Shown here: positions 37,919 through 46,688 of the stretch, one piece after another | How the letters are laid out: every line of letters begins with the position of its first letter | How positions within the stretch are numbered: the first letter of the stretch is position 1 | Source of the DNA: Alphaproteobacteria bacterium | Lineage (GTDB): Bacteria; Pseudomonadota; Alphaproteobacteria; UBA8366; Aestuariispiraceae | Assembly: GCA_024743195.1 (NCBI GenBank) | Contig: JANSXE010000013.1 | Span: forward strand, 42,325 to 106,324 | DNA length: 64,000 bases | Direction of reading: 5' to 3' | The notes under the pieces: model-generated | Database searches by the model: none | What the model was told of the DNA's origin: nothing | What the model saw: the letters and a program-made list of their open reading frames with translations, nothing else | Made by a program: the position numbers and the translations under genes

Positions 37919-38063
37919 GGCGTCGACCGCATCGGTTGTCACCGCTCGCAGTCGAGAGCGGCCCAGGTTTAGGGAGGGTTGTCCGCGTCCCGCGAAGAAA
38001 TCAGCCGCCGAACAAGGCGGCGTTGCAGGACGGCGACGGAGCGGGGGATTTCCCCCGCTTTTT
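37919..38063 (+). ncRNA. Candidate small RNA with intrinsic terminator
   Basis: The + strand here has no open gene but ends in a very good intrinsic terminator (see 38040-38063). Upstream are two more clear stem-loops: CCGCTC/GAGCGG around 37943-37962 and GCCGCC/GGCGGC around 38004-38021. A possible -10 (TACTAT at 37912-37917) marks the 5' end, with no strong -35. Both neighbours are on the - strand, so this terminator cannot belong to them. The start is uncertain. I recognise no known RNA family. Confidence 0.45.
38040..38063 (+). terminator. Intrinsic terminator on the + strand
   Basis: AGCGGGGGA (38040-38048) and TCCCCCGCT (38051-38059) are perfect complements, followed by TTTTT (38059-38063). 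The U-tract exists only on the + strand. It is the best intrinsic terminator in the window. Confidence 0.8.
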
Positions 38064-38104
38064 CGTTTCGCGACGCGTTCCTGGGCCCGCTCTCCGCTCT
38101 GCGA

Positions 38105-39043
38105 TCAGTCCGCCGCGTAATGGTCCGGCACCATGTTCTGCTCGGACATGGGCGGACGGATGTACCCGGCGCGCCGGCGCGGCCGCGGCGGCAGACGCAC
38201 CGTCTCCGGGTGCTCGTCCTCATAGGGAATCATGCTGAGCAGATGCCGGATGCAGTTGAGCCGCGCCCGGCGCTTGTCCTCTGCGTCGACGACGAACCAG
38301 GGGGCCTGGCGGATGTCGGTGTGGGCGAACATGACGTCCTTCGCCTCTGAATAGGCGTCCCACCGCTTGCGCGATTCGAGGTCTATCCTGCTCAGCTTCC
38401 AGCGTTTTGTCGGCTCCGTCAGCCGGGCCTTGAGCCGGCGTTCCTGCTCCGCCTCGCTGACCGAGAACCAGTATTTCAGCAGGATGATGCCGGAGCGCAC
38501 GAGCATGCGCTCGAACTCCGGGCAACTGCGCAGGAACTCGCGATACTCCTCCTCGGTGCAGAAGCCCATGACCCGCTCGACGCCCGCGCGGTTGTACCAG
38601 GAACGGTCGAACAGGACCATTTCGCCCGCCGCCGGCAGTTCCGCGACATAGCGCTGGAAATACCATTGGGTCTTCTCCCGCTCGGTCGGCGTGCCGAGCG
38701 CGACGATGCGGCAGATGCGCGGGTTGAGGCGCTCGGCGATGCGCTTGATCACCCCGCCCTTGCCGGCGGCGTCGCGTCCCTCGAACAACACCACCACCCG
38801 CAGGCCGCGGGTCCGGACCCAGTATTGCAGCTTGGCGAGCTCGATCTGCAGCCGGCGCAGTTCGGGATCGTAGATCTTGCCCGGCAGCCGGCCCGCCGGC
38901 TTGGGCGACGCGCGGCGATGCGCCTCGAAGGCGGCGTAGGCCTTCTGCTCGGAGGTGCGGCCGTTCGACGGGGCCGCCGCCCCTTTCTTGTGCGCCCGCT
39001 TTTTCGCGCGCTTCTTGCCGTGCTTGTCGGCGTGGGCGGCCAT
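38105..39043 (-). CDS. ppk2: Polyphosphate kinase 2 (paralogue B)
   Basis: Second PPK2 enzyme, polyphosphate-driven nucleotide phosphorylation in the cytoplasm. It has 312 residues. A short Lys/Arg-rich N-terminus (KKRAKKRAHKK) replaces the acidic Ala/Pro tail of paralogue A. The core has YWVRTRGLRVVVLFEGRD, Walker A FEGRDAAGKGG at 87-97, FDRSWYNRAGVERVMGFC and the lid with WKLSRIDLESRKRW, all of the PA0141-like group. The ATG at 39043 has AAGGGGG upstream; a TTG at 39070 is less likely. It follows tag by 29 bases and is likely cotranscribed. Confidence 0.94.
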   Translation of the reverse strand: MAAHADKHGKKRAKKRAHKKGAAAPSNGRTSEQKAYAAFEAHRRASPKPAGRLPGKIYDPELRRLQIELAKLQYWVRTRGLRVVVLFEGRDAAGKGGVIKRIAERLNPRICRIVALGTPTEREKTQWYFQRYVAELPAAGEMVLFDRSWYNRAGVERVMGFCTEEEYREFLRSCPEFERMLVRSGIILLKYWFSVSEAEQERRLKARLTEPTKRWKLSRIDLESRKRWDAYSEAKDVMFAHTDIRQAPWFVVDAEDKRRARLNCIRHLLSMIPYEDEHPETVRLPPRPRRRAGYIRPPMSEQNMVPDHYAAD

Positions 39044-39072
39044 GGCGTCGCCCCCTTTTCGTTCGACCAACC

Positions 39073-39636
39073 TTATTCGACGCTATCGTAGAAGCATTCG
39101 CCCGCTTCCATCCAGGGCGGAGAGAGCGCGGCGATGACGGCGGCGGTCGGGCAGTCCGTCCGGTGCGTCCCCGGCAGATAGCCGATCGACATCAGGAATT
39201 CGCCCGTGATCTCGCCGCCGGTGAAGCGGAAGCTCTTCTTGAAGAGCCGCACCCACTGCGGCTTGGTCAGCGGGTGGTGAGCGGCGAGCCAGCCGGCGAA
39301 GCCGCCGTGGCTCTCCCGGAATCCTCGGATTACCTGCGCATTGTGGATCGCGGCCTCGACCTTGAGACGGTTCCGGACGATCCCCGGGTCGGCGAGCAGC
39401 CGCGCCCGCTCCGCCGCGCCATAGGCGGCGACGCGGTCCACATCGAACCCGTCATAGGCCGCCTGGAAGCCGGCGCGCTTCTTCAGGATCAGCCCCCAGT
39501 TCAGCCCGGCCTGGTTGATCTCCAGCACGAGGCGCTCGAACAGCCGCGCCTCGTCCGCCTCCGCAAAGCCGTATTCGCGATCGTGATAGGGGCCGTGCAC
39601 CGGATCGCCGATCGCGTAATCGCAGTACCAGGCCAT
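39073..39636 (-). CDS. tag: DNA-3-methyladenine glycosylase I family protein
   Basis: Removes 3-methyladenine from alkylated DNA. It has 187 residues, the same as E. coli Tag. The zinc ligands appear conserved: C5 and H18 in YHDREYG, and H158/C162 in the C-terminal GTHRTDC, with the H-x3-C spacing of Tag. NQAGLNWGLILKKRAGFQ contains the base-pocket residues. The N-terminal MAWYCDYAIGDPVHGPYH is more diverged than in E. coli. The start is 18 bases from the DUF1467 stop, so it may belong to the same transcript. It lies in the accessory block where proS is usually found. Confidence 0.88.
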   Translation of the reverse strand: MAWYCDYAIGDPVHGPYHDREYGFAEADEARLFERLVLEINQAGLNWGLILKKRAGFQAAYDGFDVDRVAAYGAAERARLLADPGIVRNRLKVEAAIHNAQVIRGFRESHGGFAGWLAAHHPLTKPQWVRLFKKSFRFTGGEITGEFLMSIGYLPGTHRTDCPTAAVIAALSPPWMEAGECFYDSVE

Positions 39637-39654
39637 CGGACGCTCCCGGCGCGG

Positions 39655-39897
39655 CTACGCCCCCTCGGGACGCAGGGTGACGAGGTCGAAATAGACGATC
39701 GCGAAGTAGAGCGCGAACAGCGCGGTCGCGATCGCGGTCGTGATCAGCATCTTCTTGCCGATCATCGCGACCTTGGGCGCGCCCGGATCGTGGCCGGTCT
39801 CCGGCGCTTCGTCGCGCCGCACGCCGAAGGGCAGCACCATGAAGAGCACCAGCCACCAGATGATGATGTAGACGACGACGCCGCTGACGGGACCCAT
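39655..39897 (-). CDS. DUF1467 family membrane protein
   Basis: 80 residues with two membrane helices (VVVYIIIWWLVLFMVLPFGV and TTAIATALFALYFAIVYFDL), joined by a polar loop with RRDEAPE and GAPKV. This is the alphaproteobacterial DUF1467 family, function unknown, normally found between mce and proS. The ATG at 39897 starts just before the first helix. It follows mce by 19 bases. Confidence 0.88.
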   Translation of the reverse strand: MGPVSGVVVYIIIWWLVLFMVLPFGVRRDEAPETGHDPGAPKVAMIGKKMLITTAIATALFALYFAIVYFDLVTLRPEGA

Positions 39898-39916
39898 CTT
39901 TCTTCTCCGCGCCTCC

Positions 39917-40321
39917 TCAGACCTGCTCGAGCTCAACGAGCGTGCCGAGGAAATCCTTGGGATGCAGGAACAGCACCGGCTTGCCGTGCGCGCCGATCTT
40001 CGGCTCGCCGTCGCCCAGAACGCGCATGCCGTCCGCCTTCAGCTTGTCGCGCGCGGCGAGGATGTCGTCCGTCTCGTAGCAGACGTGATGGACGCCGCCG
40101 GCCGGGTTCTTTTCCAGGAACTTCGCGATCGGGCTGTCGGCGCCCAGCGGATGCAGCAGTTCGATCTTGGTGTTGGGCAGCTCGACGAAGACGGTGGTCA
40201 CGCCGTGTTCGGGCAGGTCCACAGGGTCCGACACCTCAGCGCCGAGCACGTCGCGGTACATGGCGGCGCCGGCCTCCAGGTCGGGCGCCACGATCGCCAC
40301 ATGATTGAGCCGTCCGATCAT
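39917..40321 (-). CDS. mce: Methylmalonyl-CoA epimerase
   Basis: Interconverts the R and S forms of methylmalonyl-CoA in propionyl-CoA use. It has 134 residues with two glyoxalase-fold (VOC) modules. The metal ligands fit the family: H7 in LNHVAIVAPD, the HHVCYETDD segment near 80 and the last glutamate in GTLVELEQV. It lies downstream of rnj, its usual place in the class; the mutase genes are not in the window. Confidence 0.94.
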   Translation of the reverse strand: MIGRLNHVAIVAPDLEAGAAMYRDVLGAEVSDPVDLPEHGVTTVFVELPNTKIELLHPLGADSPIAKFLEKNPAGGVHHVCYETDDILAARDKLKADGMRVLGDGEPKIGAHGKPVLFLHPKDFLGTLVELEQV

Positions 40322-40361
40322 CCTCTTCGCCCTTCCCTTTCCCTCGGGTGCAGCCGTCCGG

Positions 40362-42032
40362 CTAGACCCGGATCACATGCACGTCAACCGGCGGATGCTT
40401 GCCGGTCAGCGTCTTCAGGCGCTTGCGCACAGCGCGGCGCACGGCTTCGCGCACCTGGCCGTCTTCCTCCAGCGCCCCGCGGCTCAGCCGCTCCACCGTC
40501 TCCTCGGCCGTATCGAGCAGATCGTCTATGTCCGGCCCCTGCCCGTCCAGCAGGCCCGAGACGGTGATCTGCGCGTCGTCCACGAGGCGCCCCTTGCGGT
40601 CCAGCGCGACGGTCACGACCGCGCTTCCGTTCCAGGCCATCTTGCGTCGCTGCTTCAGGCTGGCGTGCCCCATGGGGAGCAGGCGGCCGCCGTCCAGCAT
40701 CAGGCGGCCCGCGAAGACTTCGTCGACGATCTCGGGCCCGCTTTCCGTCAGCTTCACCATCGTGCCGTTACGCCCGCAGATCCCGTGCGGCACCTGGCAT
40801 TCCTGCGCAAGGCGGGCGTGCGCCATCATATGGCGCGTCTCGCCATGAACGGGGATCGCGATCCGCGGGCGGATCCAGCGGTACATGTCCGCCAGTTCGT
40901 CCCGGTTCGGATGGCCGGAGGTGTGGATCTCCGCGTCGCGCGCCGTGACCACGTCGACCCGCTTCTCCGCCAGATCGTTCTGCAGCCGGCCGATCGCCAT
41001 CTCGTTGCCGGGGATCTCGCGGCTGGAGAAGACGACCGTATCGCCCTCCCCCAAATCGATGAACGGGTGGTCGTCGCGCGCGATGCGGCTCAACGCCGCG
41101 CGCGGCTCGCCCTGGCTGCCGGTGCAGATCAGCAGCACCTTGTCCTTGGGCAGGCGCGAGGCCTCCTCGTCCGTCAGGAAGGCCGGCAGGTCGGCGAGAT
41201 AGCCCGTCTCACGCGCCGCGTCGTTCATTCGCCAGAGCGACCGTCCGACCAGCGCCGGCTGGCGGCCGGCGGCGAGCGCCGCCTTGGCCGCCGTCTCCAT
41301 CCGCGCGACGTTTGAGGCGAAACAGGCGATGGCGACGCCGCCGGTCAGCCCCTTCACCAGTTCGATCATGTTGTCGCGCACGTCGGCTTCGGAGCCGCTG
41401 CGGCCCGGCGCGAGGGCGTTGGTGCTGTCGCACACCATGGCCAGCACGCCCTCCTCGCCGATCTCGATCAGGCGCGCCTCGTCCGTGGTCGGACCGACCA
41501 GCGGGTCCGGATCGAGCTTCCAGTCGCCGGTGTGCATGACGACGCCCGCCTTGGTGCGCAGCACGACGGCGTTGGGCTCCGGGATCGAGTGGGTCAGCGT
41601 CACCAGTTCGAGTTGGAACGGCCCGACCTCGAAGGTTCCGGAAAGCGGAATCTCGATGATCTCCACGCGGTTGTGCAGGTCGGTCTCGACCAGCTTGCGC
41701 CGCAGCAGGGCCGCGGTGAAGGGCGTCGCGTAGACCGGGCACTCGAAGCGCGGCCAGAGATACTGCACCGCGCCCAGATGGTCCTCATGCGCATGGGTCA
41801 GGACGAGGCCCGCCAACTCCTCGCGCCGCTCCTCGATGAAGGCGGGGTCGGGCATCATAACTTCGATCCCGGGCGTGGTGTCGTCGCCGAAGGTGATGCC
41901 GCAATCCACCATCAGCCAGCGCCCGGCGTGGCCGTAGAGATTGAGATTCATCCCGATCTCGCCAGCGCCTCCCAAGGGGAGGAACAACAACTCGTCCGCG
42001 CCGGGCTTTCCGACGGTTTCATACCCCGACAT
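40362..42032 (-). CDS. rnj: Ribonuclease J
   Basis: RNA-processing enzyme with endonuclease and 5'-3' exonuclease activity. It has 556 residues. The zinc motif HAHEDH is at 80-85 in the metallo-beta-lactamase domain, followed by a beta-CASP domain (CTGSQGEPRAALSRIA, TSGHPNRDEL) and a C-terminal domain. It is encoded between coaX and mce as usual. rRNA maturation and mRNA decay are its known roles in alphaproteobacteria. Confidence 0.96.
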   Translation of the reverse strand: MSGYETVGKPGADELLFLPLGGAGEIGMNLNLYGHAGRWLMVDCGITFGDDTTPGIEVMMPDPAFIEERREELAGLVLTHAHEDHLGAVQYLWPRFECPVYATPFTAALLRRKLVETDLHNRVEIIEIPLSGTFEVGPFQLELVTLTHSIPEPNAVVLRTKAGVVMHTGDWKLDPDPLVGPTTDEARLIEIGEEGVLAMVCDSTNALAPGRSGSEADVRDNMIELVKGLTGGVAIACFASNVARMETAAKAALAAGRQPALVGRSLWRMNDAARETGYLADLPAFLTDEEASRLPKDKVLLICTGSQGEPRAALSRIARDDHPFIDLGEGDTVVFSSREIPGNEMAIGRLQNDLAEKRVDVVTARDAEIHTSGHPNRDELADMYRWIRPRIAIPVHGETRHMMAHARLAQECQVPHGICGRNGTMVKLTESGPEIVDEVFAGRLMLDGGRLLPMGHASLKQRRKMAWNGSAVVTVALDRKGRLVDDAQITVSGLLDGQGPDIDDLLDTAEETVERLSRGALEEDGQVREAVRRAVRKRLKTLTGKHPPVDVHVIRV

Positions 42033-42067
42033 GCACTCGATAATCCTTGTTCCAGAAAGCCTTGCGA

Positions 42068-42841
42068 TCAGATCTTCGCGTTGCGCTTATAGATTTCGGC
42101 GAGACCGCGCAAGGTGAGCGCGCGATCGGTGCGCTCGATCACGGCCGTCTTCTCGGCGAAGAGCTCCGACAGACCGCCGGTCGCGATGACCTTCATCGGC
42201 GCGCCGAACTCCCCGCGCAGCCGCTCCACCATCCCCTCGATCATGCAGACATAGCCCCAGAAGATGCCGGACTGCATGGCGGTTCTGGTCTCCTTGCCGA
42301 TATAGGTCGGCGGGGCCGCGATTTCGACCATCGGAAGCTTCGCGGACGCCATGTAGAGCGCCTCCAGCGACAGCTTTATGCCCGGCGCAATCGCGCCGCC
42401 GCAGTAGTTGCCGTCCGCATCGACGACGTCGAAGGTCGTCGCCGTGCCGAAATCGATGACGATCAGCGGGCCGCCATAGGTCCGGTTCGCCTCGAAGGCG
42501 TTGATCAGCCGGTCGGCGCCGACCTGCTCCGGCCGTTCGATCAGCGCCTCGTTGCCGAGTTGCACGCCCGGCTCGCCGATCACGAGCGGATCGCCCGGGA
42601 AATAGCGCCGGCACAGGCTGATCAGATTGAAGCCCGTCTCCGGCACCACGGAGCCGATGATCGTTCCCGTGACGGCGTCGATGTCGAGATCGTTCAACGC
42701 CATCAGTTCCTTGAGCCAGACGATGTACTCGTCCGCCGTGCGCTTCGGGTCGTTGGCGCAGCGGAAGGCCTTGACGAACCGGTCCCCCTCGAAAACGCCG
42801 AAGACCACGTTGGTGTTGCCGGAATCGATCGCCAGCAGCAT
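42068..42841 (-). CDS. coaX: Type III pantothenate kinase
   Basis: First step of coenzyme A synthesis, the ATP-dependent phosphorylation of pantothenate; the type III form is not feedback-inhibited by CoA. It has 257 residues of the ASKHA fold: phosphate loop LLAIDSGNTNVVFG at the N-terminus, GADRLIN near 110 with the catalytic Asp, VIDFGTATTFDVVD and GGAIAPGI. It follows birA by ten bases. Confidence 0.96.
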   Translation of the reverse strand: MLLAIDSGNTNVVFGVFEGDRFVKAFRCANDPKRTADEYIVWLKELMALNDLDIDAVTGTIIGSVVPETGFNLISLCRRYFPGDPLVIGEPGVQLGNEALIERPEQVGADRLINAFEANRTYGGPLIVIDFGTATTFDVVDADGNYCGGAIAPGIKLSLEALYMASAKLPMVEIAAPPTYIGKETRTAMQSGIFWGYVCMIEGMVERLRGEFGAPMKVIATGGLSELFAEKTAVIERTDRALTLRGLAEIYKRNAKI

Positions 42842-42851
42842 GACCCCTCTC

Positions 42852-43604
42852 CTACTCTCCCGGGAAATGCACCTCGCCGGCGCTTATGCGCTCGACCGGT
42901 CCGCCGCCCGCCGGCTCGAGCAGCAGGGCGCCGTCCTCGGCGATGTCGACGAAGCGCCCGGCGCGCGGCGCGCGTCCTTCGATCCGCACCTGCACCGCGC
43001 CGCCCCGATTGTGCGCAGCCGCCAGCCAGGCGGCGCGCACCGGCGCGAAACCCTGCGCCCGCCAGCGCTCCCGCCAGCGGGCGAGCGCCGCAAGATAGCG
43101 CGCGGCGAGCGCGGGCGCAGCAATCTCCGCGCCCTCCGCCGCCAGGTCGGTCGCCGGCGTCGTGGCGTCGCGCGGATGACTCGACAGATTGACGCCGGTC
43201 CCGATCACGATCCAGGGCGCCCCGCTCGGGCCGCCGGACTCCAGCAGGACCCCGGCGACCTTCCGGCCGTCCAGCAGCAGGTCGTTCGGCCATTTGAAGC
43301 GGGGGGCGAGCCCTTCCGGCGTCAGCGCCGACAGCGCCTCCCCCATCGCGACGGCGGCGACGAAGGACAGCTGCGCCGCCTGATGCAGCGGCCCGACGTC
43401 GCGCAGCAGCACGCTCATGTAAAGATTGCCGGGAGGAGACGCCCAGCGCCGGCCATAGCGGCCCCGCCCGGCGGTCTGCTCGCCGGCGGCGATCGCCGTC
43501 CCGTCGGGCGCCCCATCGGCCGCCAGGGCCTTCGACGAATCGCTGGTCGAGCCGACGCTTTCCAGATAGCGGCAGGTGAAGCCCGGCGGCGCGTCGATCT
43601 CCAT
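42852..43604 (-). CDS. birA: Biotin-[acetyl-CoA-carboxylase] ligase
   Basis: Attaches biotin to carboxylase carrier domains. It has 250 residues with only the catalytic and C-terminal domains; the DNA-binding helix-turn-helix of E. coli BirA is absent, as usual in this class, so it is not a repressor. The biotin loop TAGRGRYGRRWASPPGN, RFKWPNDLLL and KVAGVLLE are present. The ATG at 43604 is chosen because the longer frame upstream overlaps nuoN and is Arg/Trp-rich. It lies 28 bases after nuoN, at the end of the complex I operon. Confidence 0.93.
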   Translation of the reverse strand: MEIDAPPGFTCRYLESVGSTSDSSKALAADGAPDGTAIAAGEQTAGRGRYGRRWASPPGNLYMSVLLRDVGPLHQAAQLSFVAAVAMGEALSALTPEGLAPRFKWPNDLLLDGRKVAGVLLESGGPSGAPWIVIGTGVNLSSHPRDATTPATDLAAEGAEIAAPALAARYLAALARWRERWRAQGFAPVRAAWLAAAHNRGGAVQVRIEGRAPRAGRFVDIAEDGALLLEPAGGGPVERISAGEVHFPGE

Positions 43605-43632
43605 GGCGTCCGGCGGGCGGGCGACCCGCGCC

Positions 43633-45081
43633 TCAGCCCTGAAGCAGCGACAGGGCGGCCAACGCCGCGTTGTTCGCCAAGAGCGACGGATAGAAGATGA
43701 AGCCCAGCACCAGCACGCTCGCGCCCGCAATAACGACGCGCAGACCCCGCGTTTCGATCGGGTCGATCGTCTCCGCCGGCTCGTCGAAATACATCACCTT
43801 CACGATGCGCAGATAGTAGTAGGCGGCCACCACGCTCGCCAACGCCCCGATCACGGCGAGCACATAGAGCTCCGCATTGATCGCCGCCCGAAAGACGTAG
43901 AGCTTCCCGAAGAAGCCGGCCATCGGCGGGATGCCGGCCATGGAGAACATGAAGACCAGCATTCCCGCCGCCATGCCGGGCCGCGTCTTGGCCAGGCCGG
44001 CGAGGTCGGAGACGTCCTCCACCATCCGGTCCTTGACCTTCATGCAGAGGATTACCGCGAAGGCGCCGACATTCATGACCAGATAGATCGCCATGTAGAT
44101 CAGGATGCCGGTGACGCCTTCCTCCGTACCCGCCGCAAGCCCGATCAGCGCGTAGCCGATATGACCGATCGAGGAATAGGCCATCAGACGCTTGATGTTG
44201 GTCTGCACGATCGCCGCGAAGGAGCCGACGATCATCGAGGCCGCCGAGATGAACCAGATGATCTGGAACCACTCGCCGACCAACCCGCCGAACGGCCCCA
44301 TCATGACGCGCAGGAAGAGCGCCATGGCGGCGATCTTGGGCGCGGCGGCGAAGAAGGCGGTGACGGGCGTCGGCGCGCCCTCATAGACGTCGGGCGTCCA
44401 CATGTGGAAGGGAACGGCCGAGACCTTGAAGGCGAGCCCTGCGGACAGGAACACCAGCCCCACGATCAGCCCGACCGGCGCCTCCTCCAGCGTCGAGAAG
44501 TAGGTCGCGAGCGCGCCGAACTGGGTCGATCCGCCATAGCCGTAGATCAGCGAGGCGCCGTAGAGCAGCATGCCGGAGCTGAGCGCGCCGAGGACGAAAT
44601 ACTTGAGCCCCGCCTCGGTCGAGCGCAGCCGGTCGCGCTGCAGCGAGGCGACGACGTAGAGCGCGAGGCTCTGCAGCTCCAACCCGATATAGAGCGCGAT
44701 CAGGTCGTTCGCCGAAATCATCATCAGCATGCCCAGCGTCGCCAGGCAGATGAGCACCGGGAACTCGAACAGGTTCATGCCTTCGCGCCGGACGTAGCCT
44801 TCGGACATGACGATGGCGAGGATCGATCCGGCGAGCGCCAAGAGCTTCATGAAGACCGCGAACCGGTCGACGACGAAAAGGTCGTTGAAGGCGAGCTGGA
44901 AGGCGGTCCCGCCGGCGACCACCAATCCGCCCGTCGCCAGCAGCGCGGCGATCGCAAGCGCCGAGACCAGGGCCGGCGCGCGCTCGGGCTTGGTGAAGAC
45001 CCCGACCATCATCATCGCCATAGCGGCGACCGCGAGGAACATCTCCGGCAGCGCCGGGGCCATGATCGGCAACGCGTCCAT
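43633..45081 (-). CDS. nuoN: NADH-quinone oxidoreductase subunit N
   Basis: Antiporter-like membrane subunit of complex I; pumps protons. It has 482 residues with about 14 helices. The proton-antiporter core is visible: [24 protein letters not shown]-type segment [15 protein letters not shown] with the conserved glutamate, and [17 protein letters not shown] with the key lysine. It is the last of the nuo genes, 27 bases after nuoM. Confidence 0.96.
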   Translation of the reverse strand: MDALPIMAPALPEMFLAVAAMAMMMVGVFTKPERAPALVSALAIAALLATGGLVVAGGTAFQLAFNDLFVVDRFAVFMKLLALAGSILAIVMSEGYVRREGMNLFEFPVLICLATLGMLMMISANDLIALYIGLELQSLALYVVASLQRDRLRSTEAGLKYFVLGALSSGMLLYGASLIYGYGGSTQFGALATYFSTLEEAPVGLIVGLVFLSAGLAFKVSAVPFHMWTPDVYEGAPTPVTAFFAAAPKIAAMALFLRVMMGPFGGLVGEWFQIIWFISAASMIVGSFAAIVQTNIKRLMAYSSIGHIGYALIGLAAGTEEGVTGILIYMAIYLVMNVGAFAVILCMKVKDRMVEDVSDLAGLAKTRPGMAAGMLVFMFSMAGIPPMAGFFGKLYVFRAAINAELYVLAVIGALASVVAAYYYLRIVKVMYFDEPAETIDPIETRGLRVVIAGASVLVLGFIFYPSLLANNAALAALSLLQG

Positions 45082-45108
45082 TGTGCTTACAACCCCTCGC
45101 GCACGGCG

Positions 45109-46656
45109 CTATTGGCGGGCCGCCGCATCGAGCGCATCCGCGTTCGAGGCGAGCCCGCTCTCGGCGGCGGCGAGCGCCGCCTGATAATTCTCGACCAGAT
45201 TGGCGACCGAGACCTCGATCGGGTCGAGGAAGGTCGCCGGATAGATTCCCATCCACAGCACCAGGATGACCAGCGGCGCGAAGATCGCGATCTCGCGCGG
45301 GCTGAGGTCGAGCATCTTCTTCAGCTCGTCCTTGGTCAGCGCCCCGAAAATGACCCGGCGGTAGAGATAGAGCATGTAGGCCGCGCCCAGGATCATGCCC
45401 GTCGCCAGGAAGGCCGCGAGCCAGGTGCTCTCCTGGAACGCGCCGACCAGGATGAGGAACTCGCCGACGAAGCCGCTGGTGCCCGGCAGCCCGACCGAGG
45501 CCATGGTGAACAGCATGAAGACCAGCGCGTAGTGCGGCATGATCTCCGCCAGGCCGCCATAGCGGTCGATGTCGCGGGTGTGCAGCCGGTCGTAGACCAC
45601 GCCCACGCACAGAAAGAGCGCGCCCGAGACCAGCCCGTGGCTCAGCATCTGGATGATCGAGCCGGCGACCGCCTGCTCGTTGACCGAGAAGATGGCCGCC
45701 GTGACGAAGCCCATATGCGCGATCGAGCTGTAGGCGATCAGCTTCTTCATGTCCTGCTGCGCCAGCGCCACGAGCGAGGTGTAGACCACCGCGACGCAGG
45801 ACAGCGTGAAGACCAAGGGCGCGTAGACCTCGCTCGCCAACGGCATCATCGGCAGCGAGAAGCGCAGGAAGCCGTAGCCGCCCATCTTCAGCAGCACGCC
45901 CGCCAGGATGACGGAGCCCGCGGTCGGCGCCTCCACATGCGCGTCCGGCAGCCAGGTGTGCACCGGCCACATCGGCACCTTGACCGCGAAGCTGGCGAAG
46001 AAGGCGAGCCACATCCAAAGCTGCATCTCGCGCGGGAAGCCGGCCTCCATCAGCGTCGGGATGTCGGTCGTGCCGGCGTAGAAATACATCGCCAGCACGG
46101 CGAGCAGCATCAGGATCGAGCCGAGCAGCGTGTAGAGGAAGAACTTGAAGGCCGCATAGATCCGCCGCGCGCCGCCCCACACGCCGATGATCAGGAACAT
46201 CGGGATCAGCACGGCCTCGAAGAAGATGTAGAAGACGAGAAGATCGAGCGCGCAGAACATCCCGATCATCATGGTCTCGAGCGCCAGGAAGGCGATCATG
46301 TACTCGCGCACGCGGGTCTGGATCGCCTCCCAGCTCGCCAGGATGCACAGCGGCGTCAGAAGCGTCGACAGCAGCACGAACCAGACCGAAATGCCGTCCA
46401 CGCCCATGTGATAGGCGATGCCGAAGGCGGGCAGCCAATCCGCCTTCTCGACGAATTGGAACGCGGCCGAGCCGTAGTCGAAATTGATCACCAGGAACAG
46501 CGACAGCACGAAGGTGACGAGCGAGGTCCACAGCGCCGTGTGCCGGGCGTTGCGCGCGACCTCCGCGGCCTCGCCGCGGATCATCAGAATCCCCAACGCG
46601 CCGATCAGCGGCGTGAAGGTCACCAGCGAGAGGATGGGCCAATCGAGTTCGGTCAT
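45109..46656 (-). CDS. nuoM: NADH-quinone oxidoreductase subunit M
   Basis: Antiporter-like membrane subunit of complex I. It has 515 residues from the ATG at 46656; a GTG directly before it (46659) is the alternative. Conserved segments include [17 protein letters not shown] with the proton-path glutamate, [15 protein letters not shown] with the lysine, and [18 protein letters not shown] [20 protein letters not shown]. The C-terminal 30 residues are polar and Ala-rich. Confidence 0.96.
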   Translation of the reverse strand: MTELDWPILSLVTFTPLIGALGILMIRGEAAEVARNARHTALWTSLVTFVLSLFLVINFDYGSAAFQFVEKADWLPAFGIAYHMGVDGISVWFVLLSTLLTPLCILASWEAIQTRVREYMIAFLALETMMIGMFCALDLLVFYIFFEAVLIPMFLIIGVWGGARRIYAAFKFFLYTLLGSILMLLAVLAMYFYAGTTDIPTLMEAGFPREMQLWMWLAFFASFAVKVPMWPVHTWLPDAHVEAPTAGSVILAGVLLKMGGYGFLRFSLPMMPLASEVYAPLVFTLSCVAVVYTSLVALAQQDMKKLIAYSSIAHMGFVTAAIFSVNEQAVAGSIIQMLSHGLVSGALFLCVGVVYDRLHTRDIDRYGGLAEIMPHYALVFMLFTMASVGLPGTSGFVGEFLILVGAFQESTWLAAFLATGMILGAAYMLYLYRRVIFGALTKDELKKMLDLSPREIAIFAPLVILVLWMGIYPATFLDPIEVSVANLVENYQAALAAAESGLASNADALDAAARQ

Positions 46657-46688
46657 CACCGCGACATCCTATTCCCCACGCGGCCGCG

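Noticed and set aside
42852..43730. Longer BirA with an extra N-terminal 42 residues
   Set aside because: The extra residues overlap nuoN, are Trp/Arg/Cys-rich and lack a helix-turn-helix; the ATG at 43604 gives the normal alphaproteobacterial length.
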